Positions 16,841-26,103 of a DNA stretch of 64,000 bases are shown in pieces; position 1 is the first letter of the stretch; the number at the start of each line of letters is the position of its first letter. The notes below the pieces were generated by a model. That model was not told where the DNA came from and made no database searches. It saw only the letters and a list, made by a program, of their open reading frames with translations. This stretch comes from Terriglobia bacterium (lineage in GTDB: Bacteria > Acidobacteriota > Terriglobia > Terriglobales > Acidobacteriaceae), in contig JAVUPY010000042.1 of the NCBI GenBank assembly GCA_032252755.1, positions 1 through 64,000 of the forward strand. The letters are read 5' to 3'. The position numbers and the translations under genes were made by a program.

Positions 16841-17827
16841 TTATGGGCGCGACGCGTGAATCAATGTCACCCCCGTTGCCAACGAGATGGCAGTGTCGAT
16901 AGTGCGCCGCGCAGCTGATTTGGCAGTGCTCGAGGGGACGAAGACGATGTCATCGGCCTGCAGCGGAATATCCTTCGCCTTGGCGCTCATGATTTTTGAC
17001 AGCGCAACCGGAATCTCGACACGTCCTTTATCGGTTTTGCGGATAATGCGCGTCTTGTCAAGTTTGGCATCGTGACTTGTGCCGTGGGCCATGGCGATCA
17101 CTTGCAGAACGGTTAATGGTTCTGCGCCGTCGAGCATGAATCCGCTCGGGTTTACGACCTCTCCTACGACGTACACGACGTCGGCCTTCGAAATGATCAC
17201 GGTGTCGCCGGGGTTAACCAGGACGTTTTCCCTGGCCGATTTCGACGGATCCCTTGTGATTCGGACGACCTCAGAGGCCCTCGACGAATCCTTCGGCGCG
17301 ATCGTGATCTTGTTGCCGGCGTTGGGAGTCAAACCGCCGGCTGCCGCGAGCACATCATAGAGCCGACGCGGGCCCGCCACCGGATAAATTCCGGGCCGCA
17401 CAACTTCCCCCAGCAGGGAGATGCCATTCGCATATTCGGCTACAGAAACGGTTACGTGGGGATTGCGGAGAAATCCTCCGGAGACGAGGAGGTCTTCGAG
17501 CTTCTTCTGCGCCTGCTCGGTTGTGAGCCCGGCAAGCGGAACGTTGCCCAGCAGCGGCAGATAAACGTTCCCCGAACCGTCGATTCGGGTCCGCTGTGTC
17601 ATCTCCTGCACGCCATAGACCGAGTAATCGATCAGGTCGCCTGGGGAGAGTGGACCCATGATCGGTCCGGGAATAGTGCCTGATGTGCCGGCGGTACCGG
17701 GCGTTTGTGTCGTGGCCGAGGACGTGGTGGAGGTTGCGTCAGCAGTCGCTGGTTCTTGTGCGAGCGCAAACACGCCGAGCACTATCGGCAGAAGGAGAAG
17801 ACCGATCCGAAATTGCGCCAACTTCAT
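16841..17827 (-). CDS. Polysaccharide export protein (Wza/SLBB type)
   Basis: A periplasmic or outer-membrane component that carries capsule or exopolysaccharide out of the cell. After a signal peptide (residues 1-24, ending FALAQ) and a Ser/Thr-rich linker comes the Poly_export domain (SPGDLIDYSVYGVQEMT, RIDGSGNVYLPLLGNVPLAGLT), then two SLBB-type ubiquitin-like folds (ISLLGEVVRPGIYPV and VYVVGEVVNPSGFML). No lipobox Cys is seen, so anchoring differs from E. coli Wza. ATG 17827 follows GGAG. It is divergent from rfbC; the shared gap contains a strong palindrome at 18015-18031. Confidence 0.88.
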   Translation of the reverse strand: MKLAQFRIGLLLLPIVLGVFALAQEPATADATSTTSSATTQTPGTAGTSGTIPGPIMGPLSPGDLIDYSVYGVQEMTQRTRIDGSGNVYLPLLGNVPLAGLTTEQAQKKLEDLLVSGGFLRNPHVTVSVAEYANGISLLGEVVRPGIYPVAGPRRLYDVLAAAGGLTPNAGNKITIAPKDSSRASEVVRITRDPSKSARENVLVNPGDTVIISKADVVYVVGEVVNPSGFMLDGAEPLTVLQVIAMAHGTSHDAKLDKTRIIRKTDKGRVEIPVALSKIMSAKAKDIPLQADDIVFVPSSTAKSAARRTIDTAISLATGVTLIHASRP

Positions 17828-18014
17828 TCTCCGCTCGGTGCAAACCAGCGTTAACTTTCCGATTACTGACGAGAGTCTAGCATAACCAAAACGAACGGAA
17901 ACGCTGCTGAGTTGAAGTGGAATACGCACACTAACGGGCGAAGTTATTGAAGAGATAGAGGCATCAAGTCTCGGGACCTACGTTTGCCGCGAGCCGACTG
18001 CCTGTCAGGTGCGA

Positions 18015-18031
18015 ATTCCCATTTTGGGAAT
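18015..18031. promoter_or_regulatory. Palindrome ATTCCCA-TTT-TGGGAAT, probable operator
   Basis: A perfect 7-base dyad about a 3-base centre. It lies 70 bases before rfbC and 188 bases before the start of the SLBB gene. A nearly identical dyad occurs in front of the WecA/MraY-like gene (19755-19773). No other copy is evident in the window, which points to a shared regulator of this locus. Confidence 0.55.
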
Positions 18032-18101
18032 ACCGTTTACGTCCGATTTTTATGTCTCGCCTCCCCCGGTTCGGCCCGGATAACATTGGTGATCAGGACC
18101 A

Positions 18102-18686
18102 ATGCAAATTGTCGAAGAATTTCCGTCGGGAGTGCTCCTGCTGCAACTGGAGGTCTTCCGCGATGACCGAGGCTATTTCTTCGAGAGTTACAACCAGGCA
18201 AAGTTCGACAGGCTTGTTCCGAATGTTCGTTTCGTGCAGGATAATCAATCCCGTTCGCGAGGCAATGTTCTGCGCGGTTTGCATTACCAGATCCGCCAAC
18301 CCCAGGGAAAACTGGTTCGCGTGCTGCAGGGCGAAATCTTCGATGTCGCAGTCGATCTCCGACGCGTGTCCCCATCGTTCGGCAGCTGGAACGGGGTTCG
18401 GCTGGCGAGCGAACAGGCCCAGATGATCTGGATCCCCCCCGGATTCGCACACGGATTCCTCGCGTTGTCGGACTCCGCGGAGGTCCAGTACAAGGCAACT
18501 GACTACTACGCCGCTCCCCACGAGCGCACCATCCTGTGGAACGACCCGGATCTTGCGATCGGGTGGCCGATCGAGGGCAGCCCCGTGCTTTCTGCTAAAG
18601 ATGAACGTGGCATCCGCCTTCGGGATGCCGAAGTCTACCACTGGTTAACCCCGCCCCCGACGACCATTTCCGCTGTTCTCCGGTGA
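18102..18686 (+). CDS. rfbC: dTDP-4-dehydrorhamnose 3,5-epimerase (RfbC)
   Basis: Epimerises dTDP-4-keto-6-deoxyglucose on the way to dTDP-rhamnose for surface polysaccharide. The cupin fold shows the expected marks: FRDDRGYFFESYN near residue 20, the catalytic base in VLRGLHYQ, the Lys in KLVRVLQGEIFDVAVDLR, and IPPGFAHGFLALSD. Length (194 residues) is slightly above the usual 180. rfbA, rfbB and rfbD are not in the window, so the remaining rhamnose genes must lie elsewhere. It may form a transcription unit with the downstream decarboxylase-like gene, 80 bases on. Confidence 0.9.
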   Translation: MQIVEEFPSGVLLLQLEVFRDDRGYFFESYNQAKFDRLVPNVRFVQDNQSRSRGNVLRGLHYQIRQPQGKLVRVLQGEIFDVAVDLRRVSPSFGSWNGVRLASEQAQMIWIPPGFAHGFLALSDSAEVQYKATDYYAAPHERTILWNDPDLAIGWPIEGSPVLSAKDERGIRLRDAEVYHWLTPPPTTISAVLR

Positions 18687-18766
18687 GCACTGCCGCGCGC
18701 ATTCCAAACACCCTTGCCCCCGATACCCGCATCAGAGTAGTTGGCTGACTATTTTCTGAGGTCTTC

Positions 18767-19717
18767 ATGCGAGCACTGGTAACCGGTGGTGCTGGATTTT
18801 TAGGCTCCCATCTTTGCGATGCCCTCCTCGCGGATGGGGCCTCCGTCATTGCTGTCGACAACCTTCTGACCGGGCGCGTGTACAACCTTGAGCACCTCGC
18901 CAACGAACCGCGATTCACTCTCGAACAGCACGATATCTGCAAGCCCTTCGACTTTGGAAAAATTGATTACGTTTTTCACTTCGCCTCGCTGGCCAGTCCG
19001 GTCGATTACATGCGCCACGGGCTTGAGACGCTCGCTGTGGGGGCCGCCGGCACATTCAACTCGCTGGATCTCACGCGGAAATACAACGCCAGGTTTCTTC
19101 TCTCGTCGACTTCGGAGTGTTACGGCAATCCCACGGTGCATCCGCAGCCTGAAAGCTACTGGGGCAACGTCAATCCAATCGGCCCGCGGTCGGTGTACGA
19201 CGAGTCGAAAAGATTCGCCGAGGCCGTAACCATGGCCTATCACCGTTATCACAAGGTGGATACGCGAATCGTCCGCATCTTCAACACCTACGGCCCGCGC
19301 CTGCAATTGAACGACGGCCGAGTGATTTCGAACTTCATGAAACAGGCGCTGCGCGGCGACGACCTGACTGTCTACGGCGACGGCAGGCAGACACGCAGCT
19401 TCTGCTACGTCTCCGACGAAATCGAAGGTATCCTGCGCCTGGCGCGCTCGTGCGAGCACCTGCCGGTCAACATCGGAAACCCGGGCGAGTTCACCATGCT
19501 GGAATGCGCCGAAGTCGTGCTGCGGGTAACAGGTTCGACGAGCAAAGTACGTTTCGAACCGCTGCCGGAGGACGATCCCGTCCAGAGACGTCCGGATATC
19601 TCGAAAGCGAAAGCTTTGCTGGGATGGAGTCCGACGATTGATCTCGAGACGGGACTGAAGCTGTCGCTTCCGTATTTTCGGGAGAGGCTGGAGAGAGAGA
19701 AATTTTCCGTCGTGTAG
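18767..19717 (+). CDS. UDP-glucuronate decarboxylase-like nucleotide-sugar SDR
   Basis: A 316-residue extended SDR. Rossmann motif [18 protein letters not shown], then [23 protein letters not shown], and the catalytic [12 protein letters not shown] (YxxxK), as in UDP-xylose synthases. [18 protein letters not shown] and [14 protein letters not shown] follow in the same order as in those enzymes. The reaction would be UDP-glucuronate to UDP-xylose with CO2 loss; dTDP-glucose 4,6-dehydratase is less likely because the ENPxxP-type marks differ. It sits between rfbC and the WecA-like transferase in the polysaccharide locus. Confidence 0.85.
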   Translation: MRALVTGGAGFLGSHLCDALLADGASVIAVDNLLTGRVYNLEHLANEPRFTLEQHDICKPFDFGKIDYVFHFASLASPVDYMRHGLETLAVGAAGTFNSLDLTRKYNARFLLSSTSECYGNPTVHPQPESYWGNVNPIGPRSVYDESKRFAEAVTMAYHRYHKVDTRIVRIFNTYGPRLQLNDGRVISNFMKQALRGDDLTVYGDGRQTRSFCYVSDEIEGILRLARSCEHLPVNIGNPGEFTMLECAEVVLRVTGSTSKVRFEPLPEDDPVQRRPDISKAKALLGWSPTIDLETGLKLSLPYFRERLEREKFSVV

Positions 19718-19735
19718 TCAAGTAAAATCCGTCGT

Positions 19736-19773
19736 CCATTCCCAAAATGGAACTGTTTCCCAATTTGGGAAAC
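19736..19773. promoter_or_regulatory. Palindrome pair before the WecA/MraY-like gene
   Basis: GTTTCCCAATTTGGGAAAC (19755-19773) is a perfect 8-base dyad with a 3-base centre. Immediately before it TCCATTCCCAAAATGGA (19736-19751) is a second, weaker site built from the same TTCCCA half. The core TTCCCA-N3-TGGGAA is the one at 18015-18031. Confidence 0.55.
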
Positions 19774-19876
19774 AAGGCCTTTCAGGTTGACTCCGATCAT
19801 TGTGCCATCGCGCATGAGGTGAAAACATCGCACCTTGGGCCGCACTTGCGTTTCGGTGCGGAGGAGGAGCGAGTCG

Positions 19877-21370
19877 GTGTTTTGGGTTTTTGCCAGCGTG
19901 GCCAGTGCGGCGCTGGCCATCTCGCTGGCCCTGACGTGGGTTGTCAGGCGGTTGGCGCGATCTCGGGGTTGGATGGCGGGGCCGGAATCGGAACGGCACG
20001 TTCACCAAATCCCTCTTCCTCGGCTGGGTGGCGTGGCTATTTTCGTCAGCGTTGCTGTGACTGCGGGTATTCTCATCCGCTCCGGGTGGAGTTCGAAGTT
20101 CTACAACATCGCGCTCATTCCCGCCGCATGGATGTTTGGGGTCGGCCTGGTTGATGATTTGCGCGGCGTGCGCGCATCCTGGAAACTTCTGAGCCAGGTG
20201 ATCGGCGCGGTAATTTTGTTCGCACTCGGTATCCGCATTCCCTTCGGTGCTGGCGATGCAGGTTTGATCTTATCCTTCTTCGCAACTCTCGTCTGGACTG
20301 TCACGGTCACGAACGCGATCAACCTGGTAGACGGCCTCGACGGCCTGGCATCGGGTTCCGCGACCTGTACCATTGTGGCAATGCTGGTGGCGGCGCTGCG
20401 GTTTGGAGAGCACGACACCGCGATCGTGGCCGCCGCGCTGGCTGGTGCGGTACTTGGGTTCCTTCGCTTCAATCTTCCGCCCGCCACAATCTTTCTCGGC
20501 GATTCCGGCAGTCTCACCCTCGGAATTCTCATCAGTGCGATTTCTATTCGCCTGCTGCAAGCTTCCTGGCTCGGCTGGATCGTCTGCCTGCTGGCCCTGG
20601 CCCATCCGCTGGCCGAGGTCTTCATTTCAAGCACTCGCCGCGTTTTGACGGCGAATCCTGTCTTTAGGCCTGATCGCCGCCACATGCATCATCGATTACT
20701 GGACCGGGATCTCTCTCACGGCCAGAGCGCCTCGGCGCTGGTGGCGATTGCATTTGCGTTCTCCTGCCTGGCGATGCTCGTCGTCATGGGGCCTTTGTGG
20801 TCGCCAGTCGCGGTTGTACTCGCACTCATCACGGGTGGACACGTGATTCGAGCATTTCGTTATGACGAATTCCCGCTCTTCGCACGAGTCATTTGCAAGA
20901 TTCTCGAACATCGCTACACGGCCGAAGCGCACGTGGAGTTACGGGAAATAGCAGCTGCGCTTGAGAAGAATCCGCCGGAGTCGATGGGAGAACTGCGACG
21001 GGTAATTTCAGAACTGTTTACGGGTTTCGGCTTTGCGGAGGTCTCTCTCGCCGTCCCTGAACTCGACCATCTTGAGCGCGTCGTTATGCCGCGAAGAGGA
21101 GTGGCGTTGGAGTTCCCATTGACTACCCGGTTGGAGCGAATCGGTACGCTGCGAATGCAGTGGGAGCATTCCGGCGGTATCCCAATTGATTTTGGGTTAT
21201 TGGCTGCCGAGTTCCTGCCGGTTCTGACGCGGAGCGTTCAGTGGCACGTAGAAGCGAATCGGGAAAACAGTCTTTCGGCTAACTTCGCTGTCCAGAGAGT
21301 CCAGCGTCCCCGGCTTGTACCCACACTGCAGAATATCGATACGGCCGAAGTGACCCTGCTGCAGGACTAA
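19877..21370 (+). CDS. WecA/MraY-like undecaprenyl-phosphate sugar-1-P transferase with extra domain
   Basis: An integral membrane enzyme that transfers a HexNAc-1-phosphate (or similar) from UDP-sugar to undecaprenyl phosphate, starting a lipid-linked glycan. Roughly ten helices include the catalytic loops: RLGGVAIF, GLVDDLRG, NAINLVDGLDGLASG, FLGDSGSLTLG and RRHMHHRLLD. GTG 19877 has AGGAGG nine bases upstream, and the first helix starts right after it; an upstream TTG is less likely. After the membrane part a cytoplasmic tail of about 170 residues, starting near residue 335, has no counterpart in plain WecA; its fold is not recognised. Confidence 0.82.
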   Translation: MFWVFASVASAALAISLALTWVVRRLARSRGWMAGPESERHVHQIPLPRLGGVAIFVSVAVTAGILIRSGWSSKFYNIALIPAAWMFGVGLVDDLRGVRASWKLLSQVIGAVILFALGIRIPFGAGDAGLILSFFATLVWTVTVTNAINLVDGLDGLASGSATCTIVAMLVAALRFGEHDTAIVAAALAGAVLGFLRFNLPPATIFLGDSGSLTLGILISAISIRLLQASWLGWIVCLLALAHPLAEVFISSTRRVLTANPVFRPDRRHMHHRLLDRDLSHGQSASALVAIAFAFSCLAMLVVMGPLWSPVAVVLALITGGHVIRAFRYDEFPLFARVICKILEHRYTAEAHVELREIAAALEKNPPESMGELRRVISELFTGFGFAEVSLAVPELDHLERVVMPRRGVALEFPLTTRLERIGTLRMQWEHSGGIPIDFGLLAAEFLPVLTRSVQWHVEANRENSLSANFAVQRVQRPRLVPTLQNIDTAEVTLLQD

Positions 21371-21443
21371 TCTTCAGGTTCGAGATATGTAATTACGGCG
21401 CAGCCCCGCCGAGAATCTGCTTTCCTGGAAGGATTCGGGAGTC

Positions 21444-22433
21444 TTACTTCTCTCGCGCGACGACGAAGTCGGGAATCCACAGCAGCGCCCGCTTGAATTC
21501 GTTTTCGGGGAAGTCTCGCAGATCGTGTCGCGCCGCTTCGGCGTATCGCGCTGCCATGCAGTTGGCGAATTCCAGCGATCCATGCCGGTTCAAAATGGAG
21601 ATGATGTCTGCGTGGCTGATCCCGTTCAGTGCGCGATCGTCGAGCACCTTCTGGACTTTGCGGCGCTCTTCCGGAGACCCGTGCTCGTAAGCATGAATCA
21701 CCGCGAGCGTCGCCTTGCCTTCGCGAAGATCGCTGGCTACTGGCTTGCCCAACACTTCTTCCGAAGCGGTCAGGTCGAGAACGTCATCGACAATTTGGAA
21801 AGCCATGCCGACGTTGCGACCGTAACTGCCGAGGCGCGTGAGTTGTTCTTCCGTTGTCCCCCCAAGAATCCCGCCCAACTGCATGCAGGTTGAAAAAAGG
21901 CACGCGGTCTTCCGAAAGATCAGGTCGAGGTGTTCCTGCTGCGAGATTGCCTTGCCGAGCTTTTCGATCTGCAGCAACTCGCCCTCGACCATTTGTTGGG
22001 TAAGGTCGATGAGCACATCGAGGACGCGGAAATTGCGCTCCTGAACGGCGATTTTGAATGCCTGCATGTAGAGCCAGTCGCCGGCGAGCACGCACTTGGA
22101 GTTTCCCCATTGCGTGTTGGCGGCCGGGCGCCCGCGGCGCGTCTGGGCTTCGTCGATGATGTCGTCGTGAACCAGCGTTGCGGTGTGGATGATTTCAACT
22201 ACGGCGCCAAGTTGGGTGGCGCGCCGCCCGGTATAACCGGTCAGCTTGGAAGAGAGGAGGAGCAGGACGGGACGGATTCGTTTACCGCCACCGCCACGGA
22301 GGTATTCGCCGATCTCGGTGATCGCGACGACGTTCGAGACGGTATCCCGCCCGAACTCGCGCTCGATCGCCTCAAGATCGTCGCGCAGCAGTTCGAATAC
22401 TTCCTTCGCGTTGCTGAGGGCCTGCCCGTTCAC
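21444..22433 (-). CDS. Trans-polyprenyl diphosphate synthase
   Basis: Builds the long isoprenoid chain of quinones (octaprenyl/heptaprenyl type) by adding isopentenyl diphosphate to farnesyl or geranyl diphosphate. The two aspartate-rich metal sites are LVHDDIIDEAQTRRG and FQIVDDVLDLTASEE, and GGGKRIRPVLLLLS is the substrate-binding entry. 329 residues, normal length. The start is GTG 22433, 18 bases downstream of yajQ's stop on the same strand, so they are likely co-transcribed. It pairs functionally with the ubiE-type gene elsewhere in the window (quinone synthesis). Confidence 0.9.
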   Translation of the reverse strand: MNGQALSNAKEVFELLRDDLEAIEREFGRDTVSNVVAITEIGEYLRGGGGKRIRPVLLLLSSKLTGYTGRRATQLGAVVEIIHTATLVHDDIIDEAQTRRGRPAANTQWGNSKCVLAGDWLYMQAFKIAVQERNFRVLDVLIDLTQQMVEGELLQIEKLGKAISQQEHLDLIFRKTACLFSTCMQLGGILGGTTEEQLTRLGSYGRNVGMAFQIVDDVLDLTASEEVLGKPVASDLREGKATLAVIHAYEHGSPEERRKVQKVLDDRALNGISHADIISILNRHGSLEFANCMAARYAEAARHDLRDFPENEFKRALLWIPDFVVAREK

Positions 22434-22451
22434 TCCGGAACCTTTCCGCGC

Positions 22452-22949
22452 TCAATTCGAGCGATAGTTCGTGAACTGCATGTCGATGCCGAAATCCTTC
22501 TGTCGGAGTACGGCGATGATCTCCTGCAGCGTGTCGCGATCCTTGCCGCTCACGCGCACGGTGTCGCCCTGGATCGACGCCTGTACCTTCTTCTTCGTGT
22601 CTTTAACGACCTTGACGATCTCGCGCGCCTTTTCGGTCGGGATGCCTTGCTGCATGGCCACGCGCTGCCGAACTGTGCTTCCTGCCGCGGGTTCGATCTT
22701 GCCGTAGTCGAGCGCCTTGAGCGGAACACCGCGCTTGACGAGCTTCGTCTGCAGGACGTCGGTTACGGCCTTGAGTTTGTAATCGTCGGCGGAGGTGAGA
22801 ATGATCGCGTCCTTGCCTTCGAGTTCGATGTTCGACTTCGAATCCTTCAGGTCGTAGCGCTGGTGAATCTCCTTGAGCGCCTGCTGAATGGCGTTGGAGA
22901 CCTCCTGAAGGTCAACTTTGCTCACAATGTCAAAGGAGTTTTCGGCCAT
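22452..22949 (-). CDS. yajQ: YajQ-family nucleotide-binding protein
   Basis: A 165-residue two-domain ferredoxin-like protein. It starts [20 protein letters not shown], the family N terminus, and includes [31 protein letters not shown] and [16 protein letters not shown]. Homologues bind cyclic di-GMP or tRNA/rRNA; which applies here is unknown. ATG 22949 was chosen over 22964 because it matches relatives. A second c-di-GMP-related candidate, the PilZ protein, lies at 32147. Confidence 0.92.
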   Translation of the reverse strand: MAENSFDIVSKVDLQEVSNAIQQALKEIHQRYDLKDSKSNIELEGKDAIILTSADDYKLKAVTDVLQTKLVKRGVPLKALDYGKIEPAAGSTVRQRVAMQQGIPTEKAREIVKVVKDTKKKVQASIQGDTVRVSGKDRDTLQEIIAVLRQKDFGIDMQFTNYRSN

Positions 22950-23075
22950 AAGGTCTGTAACCAATGTACCAGAGGGGCGGAAATCTTAGTAATCCCGGCA
23001 CTCGGCTGAAACTTTCGAAATTTCAGAATGACTGATCTCACCCGCTGCATCTTTTCATCAAGAGCGCAGCGAGGG

Positions 23076-23894
23076 TTATGCTTTGCTTCCACCCGCCGGT
23101 AGTCCGAAGAACAGGCAAAAGTTCTCCGCCGTCTGCGCCCCCACTTCATCCCGTGCCATCCCGCGCAGCTCCCCAAGCGCCTTCGCCGTCTCCACCACGA
23201 ACGCAGGCTCATTCCGCTTGCCCCGGTAGGGAATTGGCGCCAGGTAAGGACAATCGGTCTCAACAAAATAGCGATCCGGAAGAACCATTTTCGCAGCATC
23301 GCGAATGTTCTGCGCCTTGGGATAGGTCAGGTTTCCCGCGAACGAGAGATTGAAGCCCAGGTCAAGCGACGCCCGCGCATGCTCCAGTTCGCCAGTAAAG
23401 CAGTGCATTACGCCGCGCAACCCCGAAGATTGCCAGTGCTCGCGCAGCAGTCGAAGGCAATCGTCCCACGCGTCCTGCCCGTTCTGGGACGGACGGCAAT
23501 GAATGATGATGGGCTTCTTCGCCGCACGGGCCATCTCCATCTGCTCGACGAAGACCTTCTGCTGGACCTCTCGCGGCGAGTGCTCGTACCAGTAATCGAG
23601 CCCAATCTCGCCCCACGCCAGCAGCTTCGGATGCCGGACCAAGCGCTCCATCTCGTCATAATCCGCCTGTGTCGCCAACCTCGCCTCGTGCGGATGAATC
23701 CCGGTCGTCGCGTAAATCCAATCGAACTCGTCGGCGAACTTCACCGCGCAATCGAGCGTGCCGGTTCCCGGCCCTTCGCCGTTGCCGATTGCGAGCAACG
23801 CCGATAGTCCGGCTGCACGCGCGCGCTCGAGCATCGCTGGGCGATCCTGCTCGAACTGCTTTCCTTCGATATGTGCGTGAGAATCGATATACAT
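23076..23894 (-). CDS. tatD: TatD-family metal-dependent DNase/hydrolase
   Basis: A 272-residue TIM-barrel metalloenzyme. Metal ligands: DSHAHIEGKQF (HxH near residue 5), GEIGLDYWYEHSP (Glu), IIHCRPSQNG and MHCFTGE (His), and FVETDCPYLAP (Asp). TatD proteins hydrolyse DNA ends or D-amino-acid adducts. It follows metG on the same strand with an 80-base gap, the arrangement seen in many bacteria where metG and a tatD gene are neighbours. Confidence 0.92.
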   Translation of the reverse strand: MYIDSHAHIEGKQFEQDRPAMLERARAAGLSALLAIGNGEGPGTGTLDCAVKFADEFDWIYATTGIHPHEARLATQADYDEMERLVRHPKLLAWGEIGLDYWYEHSPREVQQKVFVEQMEMARAAKKPIIIHCRPSQNGQDAWDDCLRLLREHWQSSGLRGVMHCFTGELEHARASLDLGFNLSFAGNLTYPKAQNIRDAAKMVLPDRYFVETDCPYLAPIPYRGKRNEPAFVVETAKALGELRGMARDEVGAQTAENFCLFFGLPAGGSKA

Positions 23895-23973
23895 CGTGAG
23901 ATCGGGTTATCGTGCCATCGTCGCCATGAACCTGAAGTAAATGGCACGACGGCGTGTTGGCACGGTGGCTCGA

Positions 23974-26067
23974 CTATTTCAATTTCGCTCCGACCGGAAC
24001 GTCTTCGAGGAATCCGGCGAGCACCGGTTGGCCCTCTTCACCGACGCTGGCCGCGAGCAACATGCCATTCGATTCGAGCCCGCGCAGCTTGCGCGGCTGG
24101 AGGTTGGCGACTATGACGATCTTGCGCCCGATCAATTTCTCGGGATCGTAAGCTTTCGCGATGCCGGCGACAATCTGGCGTTGCTCGTATCCGAGATCGA
24201 TCTCAAGGCGGAGCAATTTATCGGCACCCTTCACCTTTTCGGCGAACTTCACCTGGGCGACGCGCAATTCGATCTTCGCGAAGTCGTCGATGGTGATCAT
24301 TGGCTTGACGTCGGCAGGAGATGCCGGCATGGCTGGCGCGGGAGCAGGCGCTGTGGCCGGAGCCGCGGGAGCGTTCTGTGCCGATGCTCCAACCGCGGCC
24401 TGTGTCGCTGCCTGGCCGGCTTCGGCGCCGGTTCCGGCAGGCTGTTTCTTGTCGTCGGACGCCGCGACGGTCGCGGCGCTACGTTCCATTTCCATCTGTT
24501 GCATCCTTTCAATGGTGCTCTTGTCGGCGCGCGGGAAAACAGGCTCGACCTTTCCCAACCTGGTGCCGACGTGCAACTGTCCCCAGGCGATTTTGTCGAG
24601 CTTGGCCTTTTTAATATCGCCGAGGCCCAACTGCGCCCAGATCTTCGCCGTCGAGTCCGGAATGACCGGGTGCGCGAGCGCGGTTACAATCCGTAGCGCT
24701 TCGGCGGCGGTATACAAAATTGTTCCCAGCCGAGAGCGGCTCTCGTCGTCGCTTTTCTCCGCGACCGCCCATGGCTGCGTCTCGACAATGTATTTGTCGA
24801 CGGCGCTCACCAGTCCCCACGCGGTCTCCAGGGCACGCGAGAACTGGAAGTCCTCCCACTGACGATGGAATTCCGCGATCGTCTCTCCCGCAAGCATCGC
24901 AATCGCTTCGTCCGCCTTCGTTCGCGAAGCCGCCGCTGACGGATACGGAACTTCGCTCTTGAAGTATCGCGTGATCATCGAGAGCGTGCGGCTGGCAAGA
25001 TTGCCAAGTCCGTTCGCCAGATCGCTGTTGAAGCGCTGCACGAGGGCGTCGAACGAGAACGACCCGTCCGACCCGAAGACGATTTCGCGCATCAGGAAAT
25101 ACCGCAGCGCGTCGGCGCCGAGCGTGTCGAGAATGGTCTGGCTGCGCACGATGTTGCCTCGCGATTTCGACATCTTGCTTTCTTCAAAGAGCAGCCAGCC
25201 ATGCGCAACAATCGACTTAGGTAGCGGTAGCCCTGCGGCCAGCAGAAATGCCGGCCAGTAAACGCAATGGAAGCGCACGATCTCCTTGCCGATCATGTGC
25301 ACGTCGGCAGGCCAGTAGCGATCGAACAGGGAAGTGTCGTCAGAGCCGTAGCCCAGCGCCGTAATGTAATTGCAGAGCGCGTCGAGCCATACGTAAATGA
25401 CGTGCCCGGGATCGTTGGGAACCGGAATGCCCCACTTGAATGTGGTGCGCGAGATGGAGAGATCGCGGAGGCCGCCGCGCACGAACGAGATCACTTCGTT
25501 GCGACGGGTCTCCGGACGAATGAAGTCCGGATGCTCGGTGTAGTACTGCAGCAGCGGCTCTTCCATGGCCGAGAGTTTGAAGAAATAATTTTCCTCCTGC
25601 ACGGTTTCGGTCACGCGTCCGCAATCGGGGCAAACCGTGCCCGGGCCGCCTTCGACATAGAGTTCGTCGTAAACGCAGTACTGGCCGCTGTAAGAGCCCT
25701 TGTAAATGTATCCGCGCTCCTGCAGCACGGTGAACATTTTCTGGACGCCGCGCTTGTGTTCGGCGCTGGTGGTGCGAATGAACTTGTCGTAGGTGAGACC
25801 CATGCGGTCCCACAGCGACTTGAATTCGGCCGTCACTTCGTCGGTAAACTGCTGCGGCGATTTTCCGGCGGCATTGGCCGAGCGCTCGATCTTCTGCCCG
25901 TGCTCGTCGGTCCCGGTGAGGAAGAAGGTGTCATCGCCCAACAGGCGATGCCGCCGCGCCAGCGCATCGCAAACAATCGTTGTGTATGTGTGGCCGATGT
26001 GGGGTCGCGCGTTTACGTAGTAGATCGGGGTAGTGATGTAAAACTTGTTCCCGCTTTTTTCTGTCAT
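23974..26067 (-). CDS. metG: Methionyl-tRNA synthetase with C-terminal tRNA-binding domain
   Basis: Charges tRNA-Met. Class I marks are ARPHIGHTY (HIGH), SKMSKSRGN (KMSKS) and a zinc knuckle with CPDCG. After the anticodon-binding region comes a low-complexity Ala/Pro linker (about residues 540-585) and then an EMAPII/Trbp111-type OB-fold (DDFAKIELRVAQVKFAEKVK, residues about 585-697). The ATG at 26067 is used; an in-frame TTG four codons upstream is a weaker alternative. Length is normal for the dimeric class with the fused OB-fold. Confidence 0.95.
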   Translation of the reverse strand: MTEKSGNKFYITTPIYYVNARPHIGHTYTTIVCDALARRHRLLGDDTFFLTGTDEHGQKIERSANAAGKSPQQFTDEVTAEFKSLWDRMGLTYDKFIRTTSAEHKRGVQKMFTVLQERGYIYKGSYSGQYCVYDELYVEGGPGTVCPDCGRVTETVQEENYFFKLSAMEEPLLQYYTEHPDFIRPETRRNEVISFVRGGLRDLSISRTTFKWGIPVPNDPGHVIYVWLDALCNYITALGYGSDDTSLFDRYWPADVHMIGKEIVRFHCVYWPAFLLAAGLPLPKSIVAHGWLLFEESKMSKSRGNIVRSQTILDTLGADALRYFLMREIVFGSDGSFSFDALVQRFNSDLANGLGNLASRTLSMITRYFKSEVPYPSAAASRTKADEAIAMLAGETIAEFHRQWEDFQFSRALETAWGLVSAVDKYIVETQPWAVAEKSDDESRSRLGTILYTAAEALRIVTALAHPVIPDSTAKIWAQLGLGDIKKAKLDKIAWGQLHVGTRLGKVEPVFPRADKSTIERMQQMEMERSAATVAASDDKKQPAGTGAEAGQAATQAAVGASAQNAPAAPATAPAPAPAMPASPADVKPMITIDDFAKIELRVAQVKFAEKVKGADKLLRLEIDLGYEQRQIVAGIAKAYDPEKLIGRKIVIVANLQPRKLRGLESNGMLLAASVGEEGQPVLAGFLEDVPVGAKLK

Positions 26068-26103
26068 GGTTGAATCCAAAAACTTCAGGCTACCGGTTAC
26101 CAG

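Noticed and set aside
21930-23009. 359-codon plus-strand frame
   Set aside because: Antisense to the polyprenyl synthase and YajQ genes.
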